This document shows positions 35,676-44,360 of a DNA stretch of 64,000 nt, piece by piece. The position numbers and the translations under genes are program-made. The notes under the pieces were generated by a model, which was given only the letters and a program-made list of their open reading frames with translations, searched no databases and was not told the DNA's origin. Each line of letters opens with the position of its first letter. Positions within the stretch are counted from its first letter, which is position 1. This stretch comes from Niastella vici (GTDB lineage: Bacteria; Bacteroidota; Bacteroidia; Chitinophagales; Chitinophagaceae): assembly GCF_002077945.1 (NCBI RefSeq), contig NZ_LVYD01000061.1:1-64000 (forward strand), in the 5' to 3' direction.

Positions 35676-37118
35676 TTAGTTCTTTGCACTCGTCAAACCC
35701 GGCTTTGCCGGCTGCGAATTTTTGAACGTTATATTTTTTGCGAACTCGCCTACTTTAATATTTGCCTCTTCAACACTGTTGATCAGTTTTCCGTTGATGC
35801 GCAGGTTTTCGAACGTCACATCCTTTACAAGATGATCTTTATCTAAACCATTAATGATGGAACAAGAATTATTAAAGCCGTTATAACTTATGTTCTTGAA
35901 ATAAATATTTTCAACTCCCCTCCCGGGAGCCGCATTGTATTTATCAAAGAAGGCGACTTTTAATTGCAGCAATTTCCCCTCCTGAAAATTATCTACCCGT
36001 ATATCTTCAAAGCGAACATTGCGAACCAGGTTCATGTCGGCTGCCTGAATGGCCATGCACCCCTCGGCAGAGGGATCGTCTTCATCGAGCTCCAGGATCT
36101 CGATGTTTTTAAACAGTAAATTCTCAATTACCTCACCTGTTTTTTCCGTATTGCCGTGAACGCCGATATTAATGGTATGCGCTACATCGGCCCAAAGAGT
36201 GGAGTTCGTAACGGAATAATTTTTGGCATCGCCATAAAATTCCCACCGGTGTGCATACACGGCGATACAATCATCAGAATTGCGCATGAACACGTCATCA
36301 ACAGTGACGTCACTGCAGCTCATAAAATCGAGCCCATCGCTCCAGGGATTGGCACTGAATGATTTCAAATTGCGGATGGTAATATGGTCCGATCCCCCGG
36401 CAAAAACTGTATAGTGTTTTGGATTTACTACAATGACCCCATCTACGGTAACATCACTTGAGTGCCTGATCTCTACACCTCGCTCCGGTTGGTCAATAAT
36501 GCCGCGACCGGTAATGCGCACATGCTGCACCTTATCACACATTAATTTTCCTCTCACGATGGCGCCGCCAGCAATGTAAACCGTTTTACCTGAGGAAATG
36601 TTGAACGCGTCACCAGGCAGGTCTTTCGGCAGGTGAACACCTGGCCCGAAATAAACAACATTGGGATCGTTGGGATCGGGACGAGCCGTTTCAATGGGGT
36701 TGGCAAATACGTGCAGGTTGTGTAATTTATCGCCATCAAACTCTATGGAGATTTTCCGGGGTTCAGTTAAGGTGAAAGTGAGACTATTGCCATATAAGAC
36801 CGGTTTTATTTCATAAGAAGACGGACGGACCTTAACCGACTGCACGGTACCGTTATTCTTTTGAACGAACACTTCTACTGTTCCTGAAAAATCAAAGTAA
36901 ACCATCGAAGCATCCTGCGGTTTATCGAGATCGACTTTTACATTGTATTCATACAAATCCTGCCATTCCCCGCCGGGTTGGCGCACTTTCACGGTGTAGT
37001 CATCGTTGTGCATGGAGTAAACAACTGCCTGCGGTACCGGATAAGTGATCAATTGTTGTGCATTTGTTTTCAAACCATAAAAACAAAGAAAAAAGACCAG
37101 GGATTGAAACTTTTGCAT
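35676..37118 (-). CDS. GH28-like right-handed beta-helix glycosidase
   Basis: 480 residues from the ATG at 37118 (MQKFQSLVFFLCFYG, signal ending TNAQ); the frame extends five codons further to a TTG. An N-terminal beta-domain of about 130 residues precedes the beta-helix. The polygalacturonase catalytic pattern is recognisable: WSDGLDF, RNSDDCIAV and IGVHGN, in the order of the GH28 motifs NTDG, DD and GHG; the RxK motif appears altered to LQLKV. It probably hydrolyses a galacturonic-acid or related uronide chain. It is 57 bases upstream of the lyase gene. Confidence 0.8.
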   Translation of the reverse strand: MQKFQSLVFFLCFYGLKTNAQQLITYPVPQAVVYSMHNDDYTVKVRQPGGEWQDLYEYNVKVDLDKPQDASMVYFDFSGTVEVFVQKNNGTVQSVKVRPSSYEIKPVLYGNSLTFTLTEPRKISIEFDGDKLHNLHVFANPIETARPDPNDPNVVYFGPGVHLPKDLPGDAFNISSGKTVYIAGGAIVRGKLMCDKVQHVRITGRGIIDQPERGVEIRHSSDVTVDGVIVVNPKHYTVFAGGSDHITIRNLKSFSANPWSDGLDFMSCSDVTVDDVFMRNSDDCIAVYAHRWEFYGDAKNYSVTNSTLWADVAHTINIGVHGNTEKTGEVIENLLFKNIEILELDEDDPSAEGCMAIQAADMNLVRNVRFEDIRVDNFQEGKLLQLKVAFFDKYNAAPGRGVENIYFKNISYNGFNNSCSIINGLDKDHLVKDVTFENLRINGKLINSVEEANIKVGEFAKNITFKNSQPAKPGLTSAKN

Positions 37119-37144
37119 AAGCTCACGAATCAAATGAATAAGAT

Positions 37145-37636
37145 TTATTGTTTTGTTGCTGCCAACTGCCCTCTAACGATACCGTTGGGATACTTTTTCG
37201 TATTGATGGTAAAGTAATAGGCTCCTGAGAGGAAGTCTGCCTGTTCGCTCGTTGTAAATCCTCGTATGCCTGCCAGGCCTAAATTGGCACTCGCTGCATT
37301 GTTTGTGCTTACAAAAGGCAGCGAACGCACTAAGGCGCCATTTGTCTCCGCAGTGGCAGGACCGTAAAAGTTTACCGAAGTAATGGTGTCTTTGCTGGCC
37401 GTTCGCCACAGATCATTCCACGTTATGGTGAAGCTCAATATGTTCGATTGCTCATCATAAAAACCTGTAAATGCTCCGGTGGAAGTGGTATCAATTGCCG
37501 GCACCAGTTGTTTGCTGCCCGCAGTTGAAGTGATCGTATACTGGTCGCCGCTGATCCTTTCCAGCTTTCCTCCTTTTGTACAGGCAATTATTGAAAAAGC
37601 GGCAATAAGAGCAAGCGCGGTTATAATGCGTTTCAT
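37145..37636 (-). CDS. CHRD-domain-like lipoprotein
   Basis: 163 residues from the ATG at 37636, giving MKRIITALALIAAFSIIAC with lipobox SIIAC; the longer frame overlaps the SusD gene end. The mature domain fits the CHRD pattern: a beta-rich core with STGAFTGFYDEQSNILSFTI, and the closing motif NGIVRGQL. It occupies the slot where SusE/SusF-type surface glycan-binding lipoproteins usually sit, directly after SusD. A binding role is inferred. Confidence 0.7.
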   Translation of the reverse strand: MKRIITALALIAAFSIIACTKGGKLERISGDQYTITSTAGSKQLVPAIDTTSTGAFTGFYDEQSNILSFTITWNDLWRTASKDTITSVNFYGPATAETNGALVRSLPFVSTNNAASANLGLAGIRGFTTSEQADFLSGAYYFTINTKKYPNGIVRGQLAATKQ

Positions 37637-37670
37637 AACTTGAACATTAAAATTGTTTAAAGCATGTCTT

Positions 37671-39440
37671 TTAATACCCGGGGTTTTGTTGTAAAGAAGG
37701 CGACTTCGTAATTTCACTTTGCGGTATGGGCCAGAAATACATGGCGTCGGTGAACTTATGTTTTCGTATAACGATCACCCGGTACGAAAAACTTCCGTTC
37801 GCAGCTCTTGTAATTTCCATTCCGTGGGTTTCTGCATTCTCCGTTTGCGGAGCGATCTTCCAGCGGCGCACATCCCAGAACCGGTGTTCCTCAAAAGCCA
37901 ACTCCACGCGGCGTTCATGCCAAATGGCTTCCCGCATTTCCTCTTTGCTCATACCAGCCTTTAAACCATACAATCCGTTTGTACCTGCAGTGATCCCGGC
38001 ACGGCTGCGGATCATCTTTAACCAGTCATACACTTCAGTAGTTGCACCGTAGTATTCATTCGTTGCCTCGGCTGCATTCAACAGCACTTCTGCATACCGC
38101 ATCACTACCCAGGGACGATACAACTCGCCCACAGCGCCATTACACATCTTGTACCTGAAATAACCCGTTAACGTGCCTGTAGGTGTATAGATGCCGTCAA
38201 GGCTGGCGCTGGTTGCCGCTGCATTACCTGTTGGAATTACGCCTGTGTAGGTATTGACGGGCTGGTCGCCAAATGAGCCCAGGTTGCGAATGGAACCATT
38301 ATAGTTAACTGTATAAGTGAGCCGGGGATCCCTGTTCTTATACATATTATTGCCAACGCCGGGATAACCGGAAGCAGGGTCTGTTATTCTTAGCCCGTTG
38401 ATCATCTCAAATTCATCTACCAACTCCTGTGTTGGAAAATACTTTACGCCCTGCCAGCCATTCATGCCTCCTCTTGAAGTAGGATTGGCGCTGTTTTCAA
38501 TATAAAAATTATTGGAAGTTACTGCAGGTTGCCAATACACGAGCACATGCTCCGGTTGAGGGGTGTTTTGCAAAAAGAGCGTATAAAGAGGCGTTGAAGA
38601 TGCCGTATATAAGCTGTAAACGCCCAGGTTGATCACCGCTTTTGCCGCATCTGAAGCCTGCTTCCAACGTTCGGGATCTGCACCGGGAAAAGTGAGTAAA
38701 TGTTCAGGATCATCTGCTCTTGGCCCGCTATTGAACAGCGGACTGGCTGCGTATAAAAGCATCCGTGCTTTTACTGCCAGTGCTGACCCCTTCGTTATTC
38801 TCAGCTGATTTGCATCGCCCGAACGGTAAGATGCCGGAAGTGTGGCAGCGGCCGCATCCAGTTCATCGGTTAAATATTTTATACAGGTTTCAAATGAGCT
38901 TCGTGGCACGTCTATTTTTTCTTTATCGCCAAAGACCTGGTCGCCAATCAGGGGTATGCCGCCATAATGTTTTAAGAGCGTGAAGAGATACCATGCCCTA
39001 AAAAACCGTACCTGCCCCGTCCAGTAGTCTCTCGTTGCATTTGATACAGGAATGCTGTCTTTATTTTTCAAAAAGATATTCGCGGCCCTAACCATCCCGA
39101 AGGTGGTCGACCACAGACCTTTATCGGCATTATTGGGGTTAATGCCGCCACTTGAGATCTTATAGGTGTAAAAGGTAGGATCGCTGAGCGGTTCCGATTC
39201 ATCGCAGGCAGCGTCTAACCCTGTATTGTTGAATCTTCTGGGGTTAAAAGATATTCCCAGGTTGGAATAAAGGTTATTGATCATTCCCAGTGACCTGGTG
39301 CTATCCTGAAAGACTGCCGCTTCATCGATAGCTGATAAGGTTTTCTGATCAAGAAAATCTTTCTTGCATGCGGTGATAAAACAGGTGGCTGTAACAAGCC
39401 CGGCCAATAAGGGCCTCCAATATATTTTATGTAAGGTCAT
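37671..39440 (-). CDS. SusD/RagB family outer-membrane lipoprotein
   Basis: 589 residues. The signal ends in lipobox FITAC followed by KKDFLDQ, typical of SusD. TPR-like helices and conserved RAWYLFTLLKHYGGIPL, ALAVKARMLLYAASPLFN and a C-terminal VELAFEEHRFWDVRRWK are present. It acts as the glycan-binding lid of the adjacent SusC channel (39456-42536), 15 bases away. Confidence 0.95.
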   Translation of the reverse strand: MTLHKIYWRPLLAGLVTATCFITACKKDFLDQKTLSAIDEAAVFQDSTRSLGMINNLYSNLGISFNPRRFNNTGLDAACDESEPLSDPTFYTYKISSGGINPNNADKGLWSTTFGMVRAANIFLKNKDSIPVSNATRDYWTGQVRFFRAWYLFTLLKHYGGIPLIGDQVFGDKEKIDVPRSSFETCIKYLTDELDAAAATLPASYRSGDANQLRITKGSALAVKARMLLYAASPLFNSGPRADDPEHLLTFPGADPERWKQASDAAKAVINLGVYSLYTASSTPLYTLFLQNTPQPEHVLVYWQPAVTSNNFYIENSANPTSRGGMNGWQGVKYFPTQELVDEFEMINGLRITDPASGYPGVGNNMYKNRDPRLTYTVNYNGSIRNLGSFGDQPVNTYTGVIPTGNAAATSASLDGIYTPTGTLTGYFRYKMCNGAVGELYRPWVVMRYAEVLLNAAEATNEYYGATTEVYDWLKMIRSRAGITAGTNGLYGLKAGMSKEEMREAIWHERRVELAFEEHRFWDVRRWKIAPQTENAETHGMEITRAANGSFSYRVIVIRKHKFTDAMYFWPIPQSEITKSPSLQQNPGY

Positions 39441-39455
39441 AAGTAATTTTTTGAA

Positions 39456-42400
39456 TTAAAAGCCCAGTTGCAATCCAAGGTTGAAGTTTGCCGTATTGGG
39501 ATAGGCCCCACCGGTGCCGTTTGCAATTTCAGCGTCCTGCTGAAACTTACCCATGTTCTGTATATTCACCAGGTTATATCCTGAGACATACACCCGCGCA
39601 TTCTGAAGTACCCTGGTACCTTTTAACCAACTGCCGGGGATCTGGTAAGCCAGGTCCAGCGATTTTAATCGTACATACCAGGTATTGGCAAACCAGAAAT
39701 CAGAGACCGTTTGCCACGATATATTGTTTACGTTCGTGTTCAACCCAATGCGTGGATAAGTGGCCGTAGCCGCAGTGGCGGGTGTCCAGCGCTCAAGGTT
39801 CCAGGGACGCAAATTGCCATTGAAAGCATCACCGGCGCCCTCCGCTGCTACCTGCACGGCATAACCATAAGCGCCTTGAAGCAGTGCTCTTAGTGTCAAC
39901 CCTTTGTAGCCGATCGTAAATTCAGCACCCAGATTCATGTTGGGCAAATTAGGTTTCGACAACCAGGTTTTATCGGCATCGGTGATTACGCCGTCGCCGT
40001 TCATATCGGCATATTTCAGGTCGCCCGGTTGTATCACACTCCAAAGCGGAGCAGCAACGCCTTTGGTTACTTTTCCGCTCGCATCAAAATCATCAGGCTG
40101 GTAAAATCCAAGGCTATGATAGCCCATTGTTAAACCCAACCTGGTTCCCGTTCTGGCCTGGTAAGGATAATCGGGCGCCTCACTTATGTAAACTATCCGG
40201 TTTACAGCATAAGACGCATTTGCACTGATCGAATAATTAAAATCCCCAATCCTGTTCTTATAAGCAATCATTCCATCAAAGCCTCTGTTCTCTGATTTAC
40301 CGATATTCTTTTTTGGAAGCGACTGTCCAATTAACAGGGGAACACCACCCTGGTCAATCAATTGGTCATAACGGTAGTTGTAAAAATAGCTTCCGCTTAA
40401 TATAACCTTACCCTGGAACATGTTCACCTCCAGCCCAAGGTCTGCCTTCCTTTCTTTTTCCCAGGTAACATCAGGATTTACCATAGCCCCTTCCACGGTG
40501 GTATTGCCATAAAAATTTGTACCTGTTGTTGCATATTGAATAACAGAGGTTACAGTGCTTGGATAGCTGGCGTCTGAGCCAACAAGGCCATAAGAGCCCC
40601 TGATCTTGAACAGGTCAAAAAATGGGAACAGGTTCTTGAAAAACGGCTCTTCCGACAGGTTGTAGCCCCAGGAAACTGCCGGAAAGATCCCATACCGGTT
40701 CTCTTTGCGGAACAGATCATTACCATTGCGGGCAATGGTAACGCCAAAGAGGTATTTACGCTTGAAATCATAATCCAACCGCGCAGTGGTGCCCCGGTAG
40801 TTGATGGGAATATTTCCTCCGTTTATATAATTCCGTTGATTTAACAACAAAAGCCCGGTAACATGATGACGGCCAAATGTGCGATCATAATTAAGCGATG
40901 CCTGAACAATAGTGGTAGAGTTGAAGGCATTACTTTTAGATGCAACTGAATAGGGAAGCATACGGTATTGACCTGCGTCCCTTATTGAATAAGAATTCGT
41001 AACCGGGTTATATTTATAAGCAGGCAAACCACTACGGTTAAGGTTGCGGCCATCATTGTTATTGCCGGCATAAGAAATATTTACTTTAGCAGACAGGCCT
41101 GCAGTTATAAAATCCAACCGTTGGTCGGCGCCTGCAACAATGTTATAGTTGTTATTGAAATTTCTTATGTACCCGCCATTAGCCAACCTGAAAACCGGGT
41201 TAATAGCGCCGTTATTAGTTATGGCGCCGGCATGTGATGCATAGCCGTAACTGCCATCCGGATTTATTACCGGCATGGCATACGGGGCCATGTAACGAAA
41301 TGCACTCAATTCATAAAAAAGCCCGGCCGCTTCTACAGTGCCGCTCGGGTTGTTGACCGTTTCAAAGCGACCATTGACGTCGAACCGGATCTTTAACGTT
41401 TTTGTAGGGGTAATATCCAAATTGGAGCGGTAATTGAAACGCCTGTAGAAATAATTGACATTGACATAATCTCCAATTGGCTTGAAATCTTTTAAAATAC
41501 CATTTGCAGAATAATAACCCAGGGACGTAAAATATTTCACAAAAGAATTGCCTCCATTTATATCTACATTATACCGGGATTGTGTAGATGTTCTGTTTAA
41601 TAAAACATCTGTCCAGTTAACATTCGGATGGCCATAAGGATCAGAGCCGTCTTTAAATTTTTGCAGATCGTCGGCCGTAAAAGGAAGTACAGGCGCCTGC
41701 GACTGACCGTATGCATCATTTATAGTTGCTTCATTTCGAAGCAAGGCAGTAGTATACGAATCAAGAAAGGTCGGCATCCTGATCACTTTGTTAATGCCGT
41801 TCTCAGCCGTGGCATTGATCCGCGGTTTTCCGATACGCCCCCTGATAGTGGTAATAACCAAAACACCGTTGGCGCCTTTTAATCCGTAAATAGACGTGGT
41901 AGCCGCATCTTTCAGAATGGAGACTGATTCTACTTCATTTACGTTTAACTGTGAAAGCTGGGTGTAATCGTACTCGATGTCATCCACAATGATCAGCGGT
42001 TTGTTATCTCCATTGATTGAGTTAACCCCCCTGATAAAAAAATCGGCAGCGTCGGATCCCGGCTGGCCGCTTCTTTGCTGGCTGAAAAAACCGGGTAACC
42101 GGCCTACAAGGGTATTCTGAATGTTTGCCGTAGGCACCGTCCTGATCTCTTCACCCTTTACCGAACTAACAGCCCCGGTACTTGTGATCCTTTTTTGACG
42201 CCCATACCCAATTACTATCACGTCTTCCAATCCCTTTACATCGCGCACCAGGCGAATCAGCATGGGAGTCCCTGAAATCACAGCAACCGTTTGAGGCTGA
42301 TACCCAACGTTTGCGATCACCAGTTTCCTGCCACTGCCAGGCTTTATTGAGATAACAAAATTCCCCTGTTCATCAGCAACGCCTGCATACTTTTCATTGC

Positions 42401-42536
42401 CGAATTCTGAAACAGTAGCTCCGCTTATGGCTTCATTTTTATCATTTACTATACGGCCTCTTACTGTTATATTCTGAGACCATACAGTGGATGACAGCAG
42501 CGAAAACCACATCAATATGAATAATTTTATTTTCAT
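39456..42536 (-). CDS. SusC/RagA family TonB-linked outer-membrane protein
   Basis: 1026 residues. Signal ending VWSQ; a carboxypeptidase-regulatory-like domain (GRIVNDKNEAISGATVSE); TonB-plug with DVIVIGYGRQKR, GLPGFFSQQ-like region, SILKDAATTSIYGLKGANGV; then a long barrel ending NFNLGLQLGF. It imports oligosaccharides with its SusD partner. It is the second SusC of two in tandem and has the full N-terminal domain. Confidence 0.95.
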   Translation of the reverse strand: MKIKLFILMWFSLLSSTVWSQNITVRGRIVNDKNEAISGATVSEFGNEKYAGVADEQGNFVISIKPGSGRKLVIANVGYQPQTVAVISGTPMLIRLVRDVKGLEDVIVIGYGRQKRITSTGAVSSVKGEEIRTVPTANIQNTLVGRLPGFFSQQRSGQPGSDAADFFIRGVNSINGDNKPLIIVDDIEYDYTQLSQLNVNEVESVSILKDAATTSIYGLKGANGVLVITTIRGRIGKPRINATAENGINKVIRMPTFLDSYTTALLRNEATINDAYGQSQAPVLPFTADDLQKFKDGSDPYGHPNVNWTDVLLNRTSTQSRYNVDINGGNSFVKYFTSLGYYSANGILKDFKPIGDYVNVNYFYRRFNYRSNLDITPTKTLKIRFDVNGRFETVNNPSGTVEAAGLFYELSAFRYMAPYAMPVINPDGSYGYASHAGAITNNGAINPVFRLANGGYIRNFNNNYNIVAGADQRLDFITAGLSAKVNISYAGNNNDGRNLNRSGLPAYKYNPVTNSYSIRDAGQYRMLPYSVASKSNAFNSTTIVQASLNYDRTFGRHHVTGLLLLNQRNYINGGNIPINYRGTTARLDYDFKRKYLFGVTIARNGNDLFRKENRYGIFPAVSWGYNLSEEPFFKNLFPFFDLFKIRGSYGLVGSDASYPSTVTSVIQYATTGTNFYGNTTVEGAMVNPDVTWEKERKADLGLEVNMFQGKVILSGSYFYNYRYDQLIDQGGVPLLIGQSLPKKNIGKSENRGFDGMIAYKNRIGDFNYSISANASYAVNRIVYISEAPDYPYQARTGTRLGLTMGYHSLGFYQPDDFDASGKVTKGVAAPLWSVIQPGDLKYADMNGDGVITDADKTWLSKPNLPNMNLGAEFTIGYKGLTLRALLQGAYGYAVQVAAEGAGDAFNGNLRPWNLERWTPATAATATYPRIGLNTNVNNISWQTVSDFWFANTWYVRLKSLDLAYQIPGSWLKGTRVLQNARVYVSGYNLVNIQNMGKFQQDAEIANGTGGAYPNTANFNLGLQLGF

Positions 42537-42564
42537 TTTATGTCGTTTATTAGGTCAAAAAGAT

Positions 42565-44343
42565 TCAATACCAGGGGTTTTGTTCGAGCCCCTGATTTAC
42601 CTGCGTTTCTTTTATGGCGATAGGTAATAAATACATGGCATCTGTGAAATAAGGAGTGGTAACATTCTTCGGAGAATAGTTGAATGTTCCATTTGCATTT
42701 TTGGTGATGGTTACTCCATGAAGCGTGGTGCCGTAAACTGCTTTTGCAATTTTCCACCTGCGAATGTCCCAAAACCTTTGTTCTTCAAATGCCAGCTCAA
42801 TACGACGCTCATTACGCACCACATCGCGCATCTGATCTTTCGACAATCCCAAAGGCAACGAATAGGGCAAAAGGCCGGCCCGCTGGCGAATTTTCTCAAC
42901 AGCCGCATATACAGAAGCATCAGGTGCGGAATATTCATTCTTTGCCTCGGCATACATTAAAAGAATGTCGGCATACCTGATGATACTCCATGGCGGAATA
43001 AAGCCACCGTCCCGCACAAAAGTGGTTGAATAATTGGCGCTGCTGCTATCGTTTGCGCAAAACTTTTTGGCGTAATAACCCGTTTGCGTTTGCACAGGAG
43101 CCAGTGTAGCATCATTCGGTTTGTCTTTGCCTCCTTCAAAAGTTTCTATTGGTCTTTGCAGCCATTTAGCGCCATTATAAAATACCGTTTGCTCTAAACG
43201 GGGATCGCGGCCGGCGTAAGGATTCGATGGATTGTAACCGGAAGAAGGATCGGTAATTGTTTTCCCGTTTTTCATGGGAAAGGCGTCGACAAATTCCTGT
43301 GTTGGGCTTACCCGGCCTTCACTATTTCGATTTGCCGGCTTGTATCCGGGCGGAGACATGTAATAAGCATATCCATTATCGTTACGGGGATCACTCATCC
43401 TGAAAAAAATGTGTTCTTTGTTCGCCCGCTGCAATACCAGGGTGTAACGGTTAGGCTCCAGGTCATAAATACCCAGGTCCATCACCGCTTTCGCGGCATC
43501 GGCGGCCACTTTCCATCTTTCTGCACTGTAAGAAGGGTAACCCGTATAGGGTTTATCGGGGGTTGAGGAAGGATTGAACAAGGGACTTGCGGCCAGCAGT
43601 AACACCTTGGCCTTAATGGCCAATACAATACTTTTACGCATTCTTCCGAAGTCGGCATCGGTTGTTCTGCCGCTAAGGGGAACATCGGGACGAAGGCTGT
43701 CTTTAGCTATATCCAATTCCGAAACAATGTAATTGACGCACTCTTCAAAGCTGTTGCGTTTTAAATTCAATAATTCAGGATCATTGGGCTCGTACACTTT
43801 ATCACCTACCAGGGGAACACCACCATACCGCCTGATGAGTTCGTAATAAAAATAAGCCCTGAGCGCACGGGCCTCGTTGGTGAGCCATATTTTACGGGAT
43901 GAATCGGCCCAGGGAATCCGCTGATAATTGTTTAAATAAATGTTCGCTGCCCGTATGGCACTGTAACTATTACCCCAGTTATCATCAAATGGTGCAACAG
44001 GACTGTATCCGCCGCGAATGACATTCCAGCCCTCATTTCCGTCGCCACTGGGAACGGCATCATCAGAAAAACATTCCAATGGCACCAGGGAAGTGTTGGT
44101 CCTTGGTGAGTTATTGAAAGCCCAACTGGAACTGCCCAGCATCCGGTTATACCCGGTAGGAATTTTCCCATATATATTTCCGACCCACCAAAATGCCTGG
44201 GCGCCTGTAGGGTCATTCTCATCGAAGATATAGTCTATAGTAAACAGCTCGAGCGGTTTGTCTTCAAAAGCTTTTTTACAGGATGATAGGGTAAAAATGA
44301 CGGCAGTTAAGCTAATACCGAGCCAGCCAAAATGCTTTTTCAT
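42565..44343 (-). CDS. SusD/RagB family outer-membrane lipoprotein
   Basis: 592 residues; lipobox LSSC followed by KKAFEDKPLEL. Conserved SusD blocks are RAYFYYELIRRYGGVPLV, VLAIKAKVLLLAASPLFNPS and IELAFEEQRFWDIRRWKIAK. It partners the SusC at 44361-47237 and lies 28 bases before the second SusC gene, so the two SusC/D pairs are one transcript. Confidence 0.95.
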   Translation of the reverse strand: MKKHFGWLGISLTAVIFTLSSCKKAFEDKPLELFTIDYIFDENDPTGAQAFWWVGNIYGKIPTGYNRMLGSSSWAFNNSPRTNTSLVPLECFSDDAVPSGDGNEGWNVIRGGYSPVAPFDDNWGNSYSAIRAANIYLNNYQRIPWADSSRKIWLTNEARALRAYFYYELIRRYGGVPLVGDKVYEPNDPELLNLKRNSFEECVNYIVSELDIAKDSLRPDVPLSGRTTDADFGRMRKSIVLAIKAKVLLLAASPLFNPSSTPDKPYTGYPSYSAERWKVAADAAKAVMDLGIYDLEPNRYTLVLQRANKEHIFFRMSDPRNDNGYAYYMSPPGYKPANRNSEGRVSPTQEFVDAFPMKNGKTITDPSSGYNPSNPYAGRDPRLEQTVFYNGAKWLQRPIETFEGGKDKPNDATLAPVQTQTGYYAKKFCANDSSSANYSTTFVRDGGFIPPWSIIRYADILLMYAEAKNEYSAPDASVYAAVEKIRQRAGLLPYSLPLGLSKDQMRDVVRNERRIELAFEEQRFWDIRRWKIAKAVYGTTLHGVTITKNANGTFNYSPKNVTTPYFTDAMYLLPIAIKETQVNQGLEQNPWY

Positions 44344-44360
44344 ATAACAATACGTTATCG